Of a stretch of DNA of 12,926 nucleotides, positions 1 through 5,728 are shown in pieces. Source of the stretch: Aquificaceae bacterium (GTDB lineage Bacteria > Aquificota > Aquificia > Aquificales > Aquificaceae); assembly GCA_027049085.1 (NCBI GenBank), contig JALTVH010000201.1, forward strand, positions 1 to 12,926, given 5' to 3'. The translations under genes and the position numbers were made by a program. Numbering within the stretch: the stretch's first letter is position 1; every line of letters begins with the position of its first letter. The notes under the pieces were generated by a model that worked only from the letters and a program-made list of their open reading frames with translations, was not told where the DNA came from and did no database searches.

Positions 1-2
1 TC

Positions 3-419
3 TTCTTGTGGAAGATTCCACGGCCGGATTCTGAGAGGGTGGACAAGGAACTGGAGGATTCCTATAATTTCCTTCTCTCTCTTAGGGAAGACGTTATGAA
101 GTGCCTTGAAGAGGCAAGGCAGAGGAGGATCATCAATCATCCCTATGAGGCAAAGGTTTTCTTAGATGGTGAGGGAATAAAGAACAGGCTCTCTGAATTT
201 TGGGACTATCTTACCTACTTCTTCACTGTAAGCCAGCTTGAATTGGGCAAAGGAGGAGAGGTTACTATTAGGTCAGAAAACACAGAAGGTCTTACCGTTG
301 GCGTTGGAAGGGCGGAGGGAAATAAGTGCCCCAGATGCTGGCTATATTATCCAGAATCCCAGTTTAAAGGAGAGGTGTGCCAGAGATGTTGCAAGGTTCT
401 TGAAGGGAAAGAAATTTAA
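3..419 (+). CDS. ileS: Isoleucyl-tRNA synthetase, C-terminal part (5' end outside window)
   Basis: This is the last 138 residues of isoleucyl-tRNA synthetase, the cytosolic class I enzyme that charges tRNA-Ile. The frame is open from the window edge, so no true start is present; a TTG at base 6 is internal. The visible part covers the end of the anticodon-binding helical domain (aromatic-rich segment around FWDYLTYFF) and the C-terminal zinc finger, with two CxxC pairs, KCPRCW and VCQRC, about 20 residues apart. That zinc module is characteristic of bacterial IleS. The sequence stops at TAA (417-419). nrnA starts 19 bases downstream on the same strand, so the two are probably co-transcribed. 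The protein reads cleanly to its natural end with no frameshift. Confidence 0.95.
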   Translation, partial: FLWKIPRPDSERVDKELEDSYNFLLSLREDVMKCLEEARQRRIINHPYEAKVFLDGEGIKNRLSEFWDYLTYFFTVSQLELGKGGEVTIRSENTEGLTVGVGRAEGNKCPRCWLYYPESQFKGEVCQRCCKVLEGKEI

Positions 420-438
420 TATCTTCGGAGGATTGAAT

Positions 439-1419
439 ATGAGAGAAGAAACCATCCCGCTTGTAGAACTGTTGAAGGAAGCCAAAGGCTCAGTATTGAT
501 CCTTACTCATGAGAATCCGGATGGTGATGCCCTTGGTAGCGCTATGGCTCTGTACCTCTTTCTCAAGAAGAAGGGTAAAAACGCATTTGTTGGATGCAAG
601 GACAGGGTTCCCCACTTCCTGGATTTTATTCCTCACTGTGAAGAGGTCATAAGCCTTCCCGACGGCAGGTATTACGACATAGGAATCATAGTTGATTCCG
701 CTGGTTTTTACAGGGCAGGAACCGAGGTCAAGGTTGGCAAGAGGATAAGGATAGACCATCACGTAGGAGGAGAATTTTATGGAATGCATGATTATATAGA
801 TCCCAAGGCTCCGGCGACAGCATCCCTTGTTTATGAGTTAATAAAGTCGTGGGACTGTTCCGCGATAGATGGTGATATCGCAACCTGCATTTACGCTGGC
901 CTTGCCACTGATACGGGATTTTTCCGCTATTCAAACACAACAGAATACACCTTTGATGTAGCCAGGGATCTCGTCAAACACGGTGCAAATCCCAATTACG
1001 TTTACAGAATGTTCTCGGAGAGGGAATCGGTAAACAAGATGAGGCTGATATCTAAAGTGCTTGACACCCTATCTCTTTACGAAGAGGGCCTCGTTGCGGG
1101 TATAACTATATACGACCGCTTCTTCAAGGAAACGGGCACTGAATACTCAGACAGCGAGGGCCTTGTAAATTATCCGAGGAGCCTTGAGGGAGTTGAGGTT
1201 GCCTTTGCCCTTATTGAGAAGCCCGATGAGGGTGTGTGGAAGGTCTCTTTGAGAAGCAAGGTTGAGGTGGACGTCTCCAAGATCGCCGAAAGGCTGGGCG
1301 GTGGCGGCCACAAATACGCTTCAGGGTGCAAGATAAAGGCGAAGTCCCAGGAAAAGGCCCTTGAAATGCTCCTGGCGGAGATCAGGAAACAGCTGGATAT
1401 CCAGAAGATCAGGGTTTGA
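439..1419 (+). CDS. nrnA: DHH-DHHA1 family nanoRNase/pAp phosphatase (NrnA-type)
   Basis: A 326-residue DHH/DHHA1 phosphoesterase of the NrnA type. Family members degrade 2-5 nt oligoribonucleotides and many dephosphorylate pAp; they act in the cytoplasm with Mn2+. Metal-binding motifs are all present: HENPDGD (residues 24-30), D86 in VDSAG, the namesake DHH (106-108) and D158 in GLATDTG. The C-terminal DHHA1 domain ends with the substrate-binding GGGGH (287-291). Length fits the usual 310-330 residues. An in-frame start at 238 exists, but it would overlap ileS by 182 bases. The ATG at 439 has a good ribosome site (GGAGG, 427-431) and places the first conserved block near the N-terminus, so I chose it. 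The pAp activity is inferred from the family only. Confidence 0.93.
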   Translation: MREETIPLVELLKEAKGSVLILTHENPDGDALGSAMALYLFLKKKGKNAFVGCKDRVPHFLDFIPHCEEVISLPDGRYYDIGIIVDSAGFYRAGTEVKVGKRIRIDHHVGGEFYGMHDYIDPKAPATASLVYELIKSWDCSAIDGDIATCIYAGLATDTGFFRYSNTTEYTFDVARDLVKHGANPNYVYRMFSERESVNKMRLISKVLDTLSLYEEGLVAGITIYDRFFKETGTEYSDSEGLVNYPRSLEGVEVAFALIEKPDEGVWKVSLRSKVEVDVSKIAERLGGGGHKYASGCKIKAKSQEKALEMLLAEIRKQLDIQKIRV

Positions 1420-1554
1420 AGGTTTAATTCGGTGCCCACCTCTCCCTACCGCTTTCTATGCTGATGACTTTTTAGCATGCTTAACCACCGGATCCGTGGT
1501 TGCCTTGCCCTTTTAAGGGGAATCAAGGGTTCTGGCGATCTATAATAACTGTTT
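1420..1554. other. Intergenic region with three possible hairpins
   Basis: No gene is visible in these 135 bases between nrnA and the next gene. Three inverted repeats follow one another: ATGCT (1458-1462) with AGCAT (1474-1478); AACCAC (1483-1488) with GTGGTT (1496-1501), a perfect 6-bp stem with a 7-base loop; and CCTTG (1503-1507) with CAAGG (1524-1528), which encloses CCC/GGG. None is followed by a T-run, so none is a standard intrinsic terminator. They could be a terminator-like 3' end for nrnA, or part of a small structured RNA. I match it to no known family, and chance pairing remains possible. Confidence 0.3.
1541..1546 (+). promoter_or_regulatory. Consensus -10 box (TATAAT) for the gene at 1555
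   Basis: A perfect TATAAT ends 9 bases before the ATG at 1555. Transcription would normally begin about 7 bases after the box, within 1-2 bases of the ATG, giving an essentially leaderless mRNA. There is no Shine-Dalgarno before the ATG, and an in-frame TAA at 1546-1548 rules out longer starts. I see no matching -35 hexamer at 16-18 bases spacing (1517-1524 reads as G-rich sequence). Confidence 0.45.
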
Positions 1555-1974
1555 ATGAAAAGATGGTCTCAGGTTCTAAAGAGCATATGCCAGCTTGCAG
1601 GCGAAAAAAAACTATACGTAATAGAGGGAGATCAGGACCTGAACTGGTACGGCATGCCCCTGGAAGACCTATGCACCAATGTAGATCAGAGCGACGGTGA
1701 CCTTTATAAGGTCATGAAAAGCAAAGCACAGGAGGAAGTTGAGGGGGGTGGATATATAGCGCTGGTTAGTCCTATCAATCTTTATGTGGATATTTATCCC
1801 TCCGATACCAAGAGATTTGCCTCTTCCTTGAACAAAGCAAGGCCCTTTGATATAACGAGGGAGTACTTTCGTATAGGTTTTTTCAGCACAAAAGAGGAAG
1901 CGGTTAACTTCTTTCTTGAAGTTTCAAGAAAGCTGAAAGAGGAGGGCATAAACCTTCATCTATTCTACGGTTGA
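1555..1974 (+). CDS. Small protein of unknown function
   Basis: A 139-residue protein that I do not recognise. It appears soluble: no signal peptide, no membrane segment and no obvious catalytic motif. A central hydrophobic strand-like block (YIALVSPINLYVDIYP, about residues 67-82) and a C-terminal predicted amphipathic helix (residues 112-130, EEAVNFFLEVSRKLKEE) suggest a small alpha/beta fold. Codon use (AGG, ATA, CTT) matches the neighbours, which supports a real gene. The start is fixed within a few bases by the in-frame stop at 1546-1548. There is no Shine-Dalgarno; the TATAAT at 1541-1546 suggests its own leaderless transcript. It stands alone between nrnA and the PuuD-like membrane gene, so context gives no functional clue. 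Confidence 0.7.
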   Translation: MKRWSQVLKSICQLAGEKKLYVIEGDQDLNWYGMPLEDLCTNVDQSDGDLYKVMKSKAQEEVEGGGYIALVSPINLYVDIYPSDTKRFASSLNKARPFDITREYFRIGFFSTKEEAVNFFLEVSRKLKEEGINLHLFYG

Positions 1975-1984
1975 GCCTCCCTTT

Positions 1985-1998
1985 ATGACCTAAATCAT
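1985..1998. promoter_or_regulatory. Possible CRP/FNR-family operator (TGA-N6-TCA)
   Basis: The 14-base inverted repeat ATGACCTAAATCAT has arms ATGA/TCAT and the TGA-N6-TCA core seen in CRP/FNR-family sites (FNR consensus TTGAT-N4-ATCAA). It lies 8 bases upstream of the likely -35 of the 2059 gene, where an activator could sit. The match is short and partial, and an AT-rich intergenic region can give this by chance. The regulator is not in the window. Confidence 0.25.
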
Positions 1999-2006
1999 CG
2001 TAAAGC

Positions 2007-2035
2007 TTGAAAGATAAGGTTCTCCTAATTATTAA
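2007..2035 (+). promoter_or_regulatory. Likely sigma-70-type promoter for the PuuD-like membrane gene
   Basis: TTGAAA (2007-2012) and TATTAA (2030-2035) are separated by 17 bases, matching 5/6 and 4/6 of the consensus hexamers. The predicted start near 2042 gives a 17-base leader that holds the strong ribosome site AAGGAGGGAG (2045-2054). This fits with the gene being transcribed on its own after the upstream gene ends at 1974. Confidence 0.4.
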
Positions 2036-2058
2036 TGAACTTTTAAGGAGGGAGAGCC

Positions 2059-2619
2059 ATGGAAGCAGCTATATCCATAATATTCCGGTGGCTCCACGTT
2101 GCCGCGGGCATAACGTGGATAGGGCTCCTTTACTTTTTCAATGCAGTCAACTTCAGGTTTGCTAAGGCCACCAAGCCTGAGGAAAGGCCTGCCCACTTTA
2201 CCAAGTTTATGCCCATAGCCCTTGCCTGGTTCAGGTATGCGGCTCTGGTCACCTTTATTGTTGGTCTGATCCTCGCCTGGATTGAGTACTGGCAGGCGGG
2301 GGATATTATAAGCTCGCCCAGTGCGAAGACAATCCTGGTGGGTATGATCCTCGGAACCATCATGTTTCTCAACGTATGGATCTTTATATGGCCTAACCAG
2401 AAGAAGATAATTGAAGCCTCCCAAAAGGGCGAAAAGCCCGACCCTCAGTGGGCGAGCACGGCCCTGACCTTTTCAAGAATCAACACTATTCTATCTTTCC
2501 CTATGCTCTTTGACATGGTTGCATCCAAGCACTTTCCTATGGACTGGGCTCAGCTTGCGGTCTGGGACATAGGGCTTGCGATCGTTGCAGGTATAGTTCT
2601 CTTTATCGTTCAGAGGTAG
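2059..2619 (+). CDS. Membrane protein resembling the urate oxidase N-terminal (PuuD) domain
   Basis: A 186-residue integral membrane protein with about five helices (roughly residues 5-29, 56-78, 90-111, 138-155 and 164-184). The opening RWLHVAAGITWIGLLYFFN and the later block SRINTILSFPMLFDMVASKH match what I remember of the urate oxidase N-terminal family (PuuD). H13 and the His in the ASKHFP segment are candidate cofactor ligands. Full PuuD proteins are about 400 residues with a C-terminal cytochrome c domain; here that domain and any CxxCH motif are absent, so urate hydroxylation should not be assumed. A respiratory or heme-linked membrane role is only an inference. The start is fixed by the excellent AAGGAGGGAG 4 bases before the ATG. 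A clear terminator follows immediately, so it is a single-gene unit. Confidence 0.85.
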   Translation: MEAAISIIFRWLHVAAGITWIGLLYFFNAVNFRFAKATKPEERPAHFTKFMPIALAWFRYAALVTFIVGLILAWIEYWQAGDIISSPSAKTILVGMILGTIMFLNVWIFIWPNQKKIIEASQKGEKPDPQWASTALTFSRINTILSFPMLFDMVASKHFPMDWAQLAVWDIGLAIVAGIVLFIVQR

Positions 2620-2830
2620 GGGGTTCTCCCCCCTTCTTTTTCCTCTTCCTTTCTCTGTAAACCTCCTGCCTGCAGAGTCTTATGATCTTCTTGTATTTGT
2701 AATAAACCGAAGGTGTTTTGATAGGAAGGTTGTAGTACCTCTCAAGGATAAGCATTATGTCCTCTGTTGTAAGGTACCTGTGGTTTCTTATGAGGCTTTT
2801 AATGTACTTAATTATCCTGGTTTCTTTCAT
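2603..2830 (-). CDS. Small basic protein of unknown function, possible helix-turn-helix
   Basis: A 75-residue, strongly basic protein (21 Lys/Arg) with a C-terminal run RERKRKKK. The middle (about residues 20-52, TTEDIMLILERYYNLP then SVYYKYKKII) looks like two helices joined by a turn, so a nucleic-acid-binding role is plausible but unproven. Codon use resembles the neighbours, and it fills the gap after sod on the same strand, which favours a real gene. No Shine-Dalgarno is visible; instead a 7-bp hairpin (2835-2852) ends 4 bases before the ATG, which might regulate or block translation. Its 3' end overlaps the plus-strand gene by 17 bases and encodes the last residues across that gene's terminator. 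It could still be a chance reading frame. Confidence 0.5.
   Translation of the reverse strand: MKETRIIKYIKSLIRNHRYLTTEDIMLILERYYNLPIKTPSVYYKYKKIIRLCRQEVYRERKRKKKGGEPPTSER
2619..2641 (+). terminator. Rho-independent terminator after the PuuD-like gene
   Basis: Five G (2619-2623), a TTCT loop and at least five C (2628-2633) form a strong GC stem, followed by the T-rich TTCTTTTT (2634-2641). The stem begins at the last base of the stop codon. The terminator lies inside the 3' end of the minus-strand gene 2603-2830; the opposite strand lacks a T-run, so it should work in the plus direction only. Confidence 0.85.
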
Positions 2831-2834
2831 GGCA

Positions 2835-2852
2835 GGGCACCACAGGGTGCCC
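2835..2852 (-). repeat. Perfect 7-bp hairpin between sod and the small basic gene
   Basis: GGGCACC (2835-2841) and GGTGCCC (2846-2852) are perfect inverted repeats around a 4-base loop. The hairpin sits 7 bases after the sod stop and just before the ATG of the next minus-strand gene. On the minus strand no T-run follows, so it is either a weak or attenuating terminator for sod or a translational control hairpin; the plus strand is followed by a moderately T-rich TTATATCTT. Confidence 0.6.
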
Positions 2853-2859
2853 TTATATC

Positions 2860-3495
2860 TTACCCTATAAAGTCCTTCATGGCTTCAGATGCTTTCATTG
2901 CCTTCTCAAATCTTGAGTTGATGACCTCCCAGTTTAGGTTGTTGAGGACAGCATCAACGTAGGGAGGCCTCTTGTTCTTGTAATCTACGTAGTAGGCGTG
3001 CTCGTAAGTGTCTATAACTATCAGTGGTACGAATCCGTGAAGGTTATAGACATTGTGGGCATCAAGTCCATTGATCATTAGCCTTCCCGAGAATAGGTCA
3101 AGACCAAGAACCGCCCATCCCCTGAAGGCTATTGCAGTTGCTTTGAGGTCTGCGACGCAATTGTCCCAGCCACCAAGCTCTTCCTCTATTTTCTTTTTGA
3201 GTTCCTGAGAGGGTTCGCCCTTTCTTCCGAGCTGACCAAAGTAAAGCTCGTGAAGGATGACCCCCATGTAGTTGAAGGTTTCCTCAACCTTCAGTTCCCT
3301 GAACTCAGAGTAATTCTGGTTTGCCTTCCCTCTGTCAGAAAAGACAGAGTCAGATAGCTTTTCCTGAATCTCGTTGAACTTAACCACATAGCCCTTGTAG
3401 TGGGCTTCAAAGTGGGGCTCAATTTGAGCGTCAGAGATTCCCTCAAGACCAGCGGGTTTGAGATGGTCCCTTGGTTCAAGCTTCAGGTTACCCAT
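2860..3495 (-). CDS. sod: Iron/manganese superoxide dismutase
   Basis: A 211-residue Fe/Mn superoxide dismutase that converts superoxide to oxygen and hydrogen peroxide. The four metal ligands are recognisable: His in HFEAHYKGYV, His in GVILHELYFG, and Asp and His in the DTYEHAYYVDY signature. The family core GWAVLGLD is also present. It resembles the Aquifex pyrophilus Fe-SOD very closely by memory, including the GLEGISDAQIEPHFEAHYKG stretch, and this anchors the taxonomic call. No signal peptide is present, so it is cytoplasmic. An upstream in-frame start at 3525 exists, but AGGAGG 7 bases before the ATG at 3495 decides the start. It has an extended -10 promoter (3526-3534) and is divergent from thiL. 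The metal (Fe or Mn) cannot be proven from sequence alone. Confidence 0.96.
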   Translation of the reverse strand: MGNLKLEPRDHLKPAGLEGISDAQIEPHFEAHYKGYVVKFNEIQEKLSDSVFSDRGKANQNYSEFRELKVEETFNYMGVILHELYFGQLGRKGEPSQELKKKIEEELGGWDNCVADLKATAIAFRGWAVLGLDLFSGRLMINGLDAHNVYNLHGFVPLIVIDTYEHAYYVDYKNKRPPYVDAVLNNLNWEVINSRFEKAMKASEAMKDFIG

Positions 3496-3525
3496 TGAGT
3501 TACCTCCTCTTTTTGGTTTTTGCAA

Positions 3526-3534
3526 ATTATAGCA
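3526..3534 (-). promoter_or_regulatory. Extended -10 promoter of sod
   Basis: On the minus strand the sequence reads TGCTATAAT, a perfect -10 with the extended TGn motif. Transcription would start near 3519, giving a leader of about 24 bases that carries the AGGAGG ribosome site. There is no good -35 hexamer at the expected place (about 3549-3554); that spot is occupied by the palindrome at 3548-3563. Confidence 0.6.
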
Positions 3535-3547
3535 GTGCCCTATGTCT

Positions 3548-3563
3548 TTGACCTATGACTCAA
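3548..3563. promoter_or_regulatory. Imperfect palindrome between sod and thiL
   Basis: TTGACCTATGACTCAA has outer arms TTGA and TCAA with eight bases between. It covers the expected -35 position of sod on one strand and contains the thiL -35 (TTGACC) on the other. A bound regulator could therefore affect both genes. The arms are only 4 bp, so this is a candidate, not a demonstrated operator. The TGACCTA core is also found in the repeat at 1985-1998. Confidence 0.25.
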
Positions 3564-3575
3564 GGCATATAGAAT
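3548..3575 (+). promoter_or_regulatory. Likely sigma-70-type promoter of the thiL operon
   Basis: TTGACC (3548-3553) and TAGAAT (3570-3575) each match 5/6 of the consensus and are 16 bases apart. The predicted transcription start is about 3582, one base before the thiL ATG at 3583. No ribosome site at proper spacing is present (AAGGG is only 1 base from the ATG), so the transcript is probably leaderless. Confidence 0.55.
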
Positions 3576-3582
3576 TAAGGGA

Positions 3583-4497
3583 ATGAGGATATCGGAAATC
3601 GGTGAGTTCGGACTTATTGAGAGATTAAAGGATATCCTAAGAGCTGAAGAAATAGGAGATGACTGCGCGGTTGTTACCTTTGACCAAAAGCATCTCCTTC
3701 TGACAACCGACGCTCTTGTAGAAGATATACACTTCCTGGAGAAAATTGCCCCAGAAGCGCTGGGATGGAAGGCAGTAAGCGTGAATGTAAGCGATATAGT
3801 TTCCTGCGGAGGCTCTCCCCTTTACCTGCTCGTTTCGTTGATCATTCCTGATATTGATTCCCGCTGGGTAGAGAGGCTCTATGAGGGGATAAGGAAAGCC
3901 TGTGAATTTTACAACTGCACGGTTGTTGGGGGAAACATTTCAAGGGGTGAGAAGAAAACTATAGATGTCTTTGCCCTTGGACGGACTGCAAAGCCTGTTC
4001 TCAGGAGCGGAGCAAAGCCTGGAGAAACACTTTTTGTATCTGGAACCCTGGGCGACTCCAGAGCGGGTCTTGAACTCCTGAGAGAAGAGAGAAAAGATTA
4101 CAGGTCCTTTGAGCTTAAGCTCATAGAGAGACACACAAGGCCGAGTGCAAGGGTTGATTACATTAAGCACCTGGAAAAGTACGCTTCTTCCTGTATTGAC
4201 ATCAGCGATGGTCTCCTTCAGGATGCGGGGCACCTTGCCAGGATGAGCGGTATTGCCCTTGAGATCGATCCAAAGGCAATTCCAATATCCGAAGAGCTTA
4301 AGGCCTTCTGTGAAGATAGAGGGAGGGATCCCCTTGAGTATGCTCTGAGAGGTGGTGAGGACTACCAGCTCCTGTTTACCCACCCCCGAAAGGACCAGAA
4401 CCCCTTCCTTGATATGACGCCGATCGGTGAGGTCAGGGAAGGAAAAGGGGTCTTTGTTGAGGGCAGGGAAGCTGAGGGAGGTTTTTCCCATTTTTGA
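3583..4497 (+). CDS. thiL: Thiamine-monophosphate kinase
   Basis: ThiL phosphorylates thiamine monophosphate with ATP to give thiamine diphosphate, the active cofactor. The 304-residue length is typical. Family motifs appear in order: IGDD (24-27, metal binding), TTDALVEDIHF (41-51), NVSDI (68-72), GGN (116-118), DISDGLLQD (206-214) and GGEDYQLLF (257-265). The ATG at 3583 is the most 5' sensible start and places EFGLIERL at the N-terminus as in the family. It lacks a Shine-Dalgarno; the promoter at 3548-3575 predicts a leaderless mRNA. It is the first gene of a seven-gene run. The next gene starts inside its 3' end. No other thiamine gene is in the window. Confidence 0.95.
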   Translation: MRISEIGEFGLIERLKDILRAEEIGDDCAVVTFDQKHLLLTTDALVEDIHFLEKIAPEALGWKAVSVNVSDIVSCGGSPLYLLVSLIIPDIDSRWVERLYEGIRKACEFYNCTVVGGNISRGEKKTIDVFALGRTAKPVLRSGAKPGETLFVSGTLGDSRAGLELLREERKDYRSFELKLIERHTRPSARVDYIKHLEKYASSCIDISDGLLQDAGHLARMSGIALEIDPKAIPISEELKAFCEDRGRDPLEYALRGGEDYQLLFTHPRKDQNPFLDMTPIGEVREGKGVFVEGREAEGGFSHF

Positions 4498-5728
4498 TAA
4501 GATCTCAGGTGTGAAGGAATCCTTAGCAGAGCTCGTTCTTCTGCTCTACGACCTTGCCTACATTGAACGGTGGAACGATCACCCCAAGCCCTTCCACATA
4601 ACCGAGCTTGACAAACAGGCCCACAAGGCTGCTATAGCATACCTCATAGCAAAGATAGAGAACAGGGACATAAACTGGCAGAGGCTTATCGAAGGACTCA
4701 TTTTTGAGTCTCTCCAGAGGGCGATCCTCACAGACATAAAGCCCTCCGTTTTCCACAGATTGCTTAAGGAGGCAGGCAACAATATCCATGCCTTTGTCTT
4801 AAGAAGGACCAGGGGGACAATTGAGGCGATAGACCCCGACCTTTTTTCAAGGATGGAGAAGCACTTTCTAAAAACTGGAGAAACCCTTGAGGACAGGATC
4901 ATTCGATCTGCTCATTTTCTGGCAACATACTGGGAGTTTCAGCTCATTTACTCAGTGGGGATCCGCTTTTACGGGATAGAGAACATTAAAAGGGAGATTG
5001 AGGACACCATAGAAGATTACTTTGATCTGAGGGCTGTTGAGAGGATCTTCCTGAGGAAAAAGACCTTTAATTTCATTGATCTGGTTGGACAGCTCAGGTT
5101 TCAGAAAAGGTGGATCCAGTCGCCGAGGGTTCCCACGACCAGCGTCCTTGGCCACATGTTCATAGTTGCCTGCCTTTCTTATCTTCTTTCCCATATTTCT
5201 GGAGCATGCACAGAGAGGAGGAGGCTGAACTTCTTTACGGGTCTATTTCACGACCTTCCTGAGGTAACGACGAGGGATATAATTTCACCTGTTAAACATG
5301 GTGCCGGAATTGACGAGGCGCTCAGAAAACTTGAGCAGGAACAAATTGAGAGCGTAATACTCCCTCTACTCCCACCTAACGTTCAATGGGAACTGAGATA
5401 TGTCCTTGGTTATATTGATGAGGAAGGTCGCTACGATGAATTTGCCAACAGGGTTATGAAAAACGGAAGATCAAAGAGGGTTGAAGGCGAAACACCCTCA
5501 AATCTGGATAGCGATATGCCCATTGACGGACAGCTTGTAAAAATGTGCGACGTAACAGCAGCCTATGTAGAAGCTCAGCTTTCAATGGCCCACGGACTAC
5601 GCTCCAAACACTTCAGGGACGGGATAAGGAACATGAGAAAGAAGCTTGGTGAATGGGAATACGGGGGCTTTTCCTTTGGTGAATTTGCCCAAGCTATTGA
5701 GCAAAAGATAGAGGAGGTTTTCTCTTAG
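4457..5728 (+). CDS. Tandem HD-domain phosphohydrolase with a degenerate first domain
   Basis: About 423 residues. The C-terminal half is a YfbR-like HD domain with H233 (VLGHMF), H265-D266 in LFHDLPEVTTRDIISPVK and D365 (KMCDVTAAY); YfbR-like enzymes are 5'-deoxynucleotidases. The N-terminal half looks like a second, degenerate copy: LDKQAHKAAIAYLI carries H56, FESLQRAILTDIKPSV (83-98) aligns gap-free with FHDLPEVTTRDIISPV (264-279), and IRSAHFLATYWEFQL (149-163) aligns with VKMCDVTAAYVEAQL (361-375). HD has become E-S and the distal Asp a His, so this copy probably cannot bind metal. The start is uncertain: GTG 4427 overlaps thiL by 71 bases, TTG 4454/4457 by about 40, and GTG 4511 does not overlap; none has a good ribosome site. 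I chose 4457. The substrate is unknown. Confidence 0.85.
   Translation: MRAGKLREVFPIFDKISGVKESLAELVLLLYDLAYIERWNDHPKPFHITELDKQAHKAAIAYLIAKIENRDINWQRLIEGLIFESLQRAILTDIKPSVFHRLLKEAGNNIHAFVLRRTRGTIEAIDPDLFSRMEKHFLKTGETLEDRIIRSAHFLATYWEFQLIYSVGIRFYGIENIKREIEDTIEDYFDLRAVERIFLRKKTFNFIDLVGQLRFQKRWIQSPRVPTTSVLGHMFIVACLSYLLSHISGACTERRRLNFFTGLFHDLPEVTTRDIISPVKHGAGIDEALRKLEQEQIESVILPLLPPNVQWELRYVLGYIDEEGRYDEFANRVMKNGRSKRVEGETPSNLDSDMPIDGQLVKMCDVTAAYVEAQLSMAHGLRSKHFRDGIRNMRKKLGEWEYGGFSFGEFAQAIEQKIEEVFS

Noticed and set aside
238..438. Longer nrnA start overlapping ileS
   Set aside because: The extra residues are out of frame with ileS and not like NrnA; GGAGG before the ATG at 439 decides the start.
1458..1480. 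CTGATGAC resembling a hammerhead core or the 3' part of a fluoride riboswitch
   Set aside because: There is no hammerhead GAAA partner or cleavage triplet, and the upstream fluoride riboswitch stem and pseudoknot partner are missing.
1500..1700. Alternative plus-strand frame of 66 codons
   Set aside because: It overlaps the better-supported gene at 1555, has unusual composition and lacks a ribosome site.
2032..2424. 130-codon minus-strand open frame opposite the PuuD-like gene
   Set aside because: The plus-strand gene has a strong ribosome site, membrane helices and family motifs; the antisense protein looks random.
3940..4491. 183-codon minus-strand open frame inside thiL
   Set aside because: thiL carries all its family motifs on the plus strand; the antisense frame has no recognisable domain and is a shadow.
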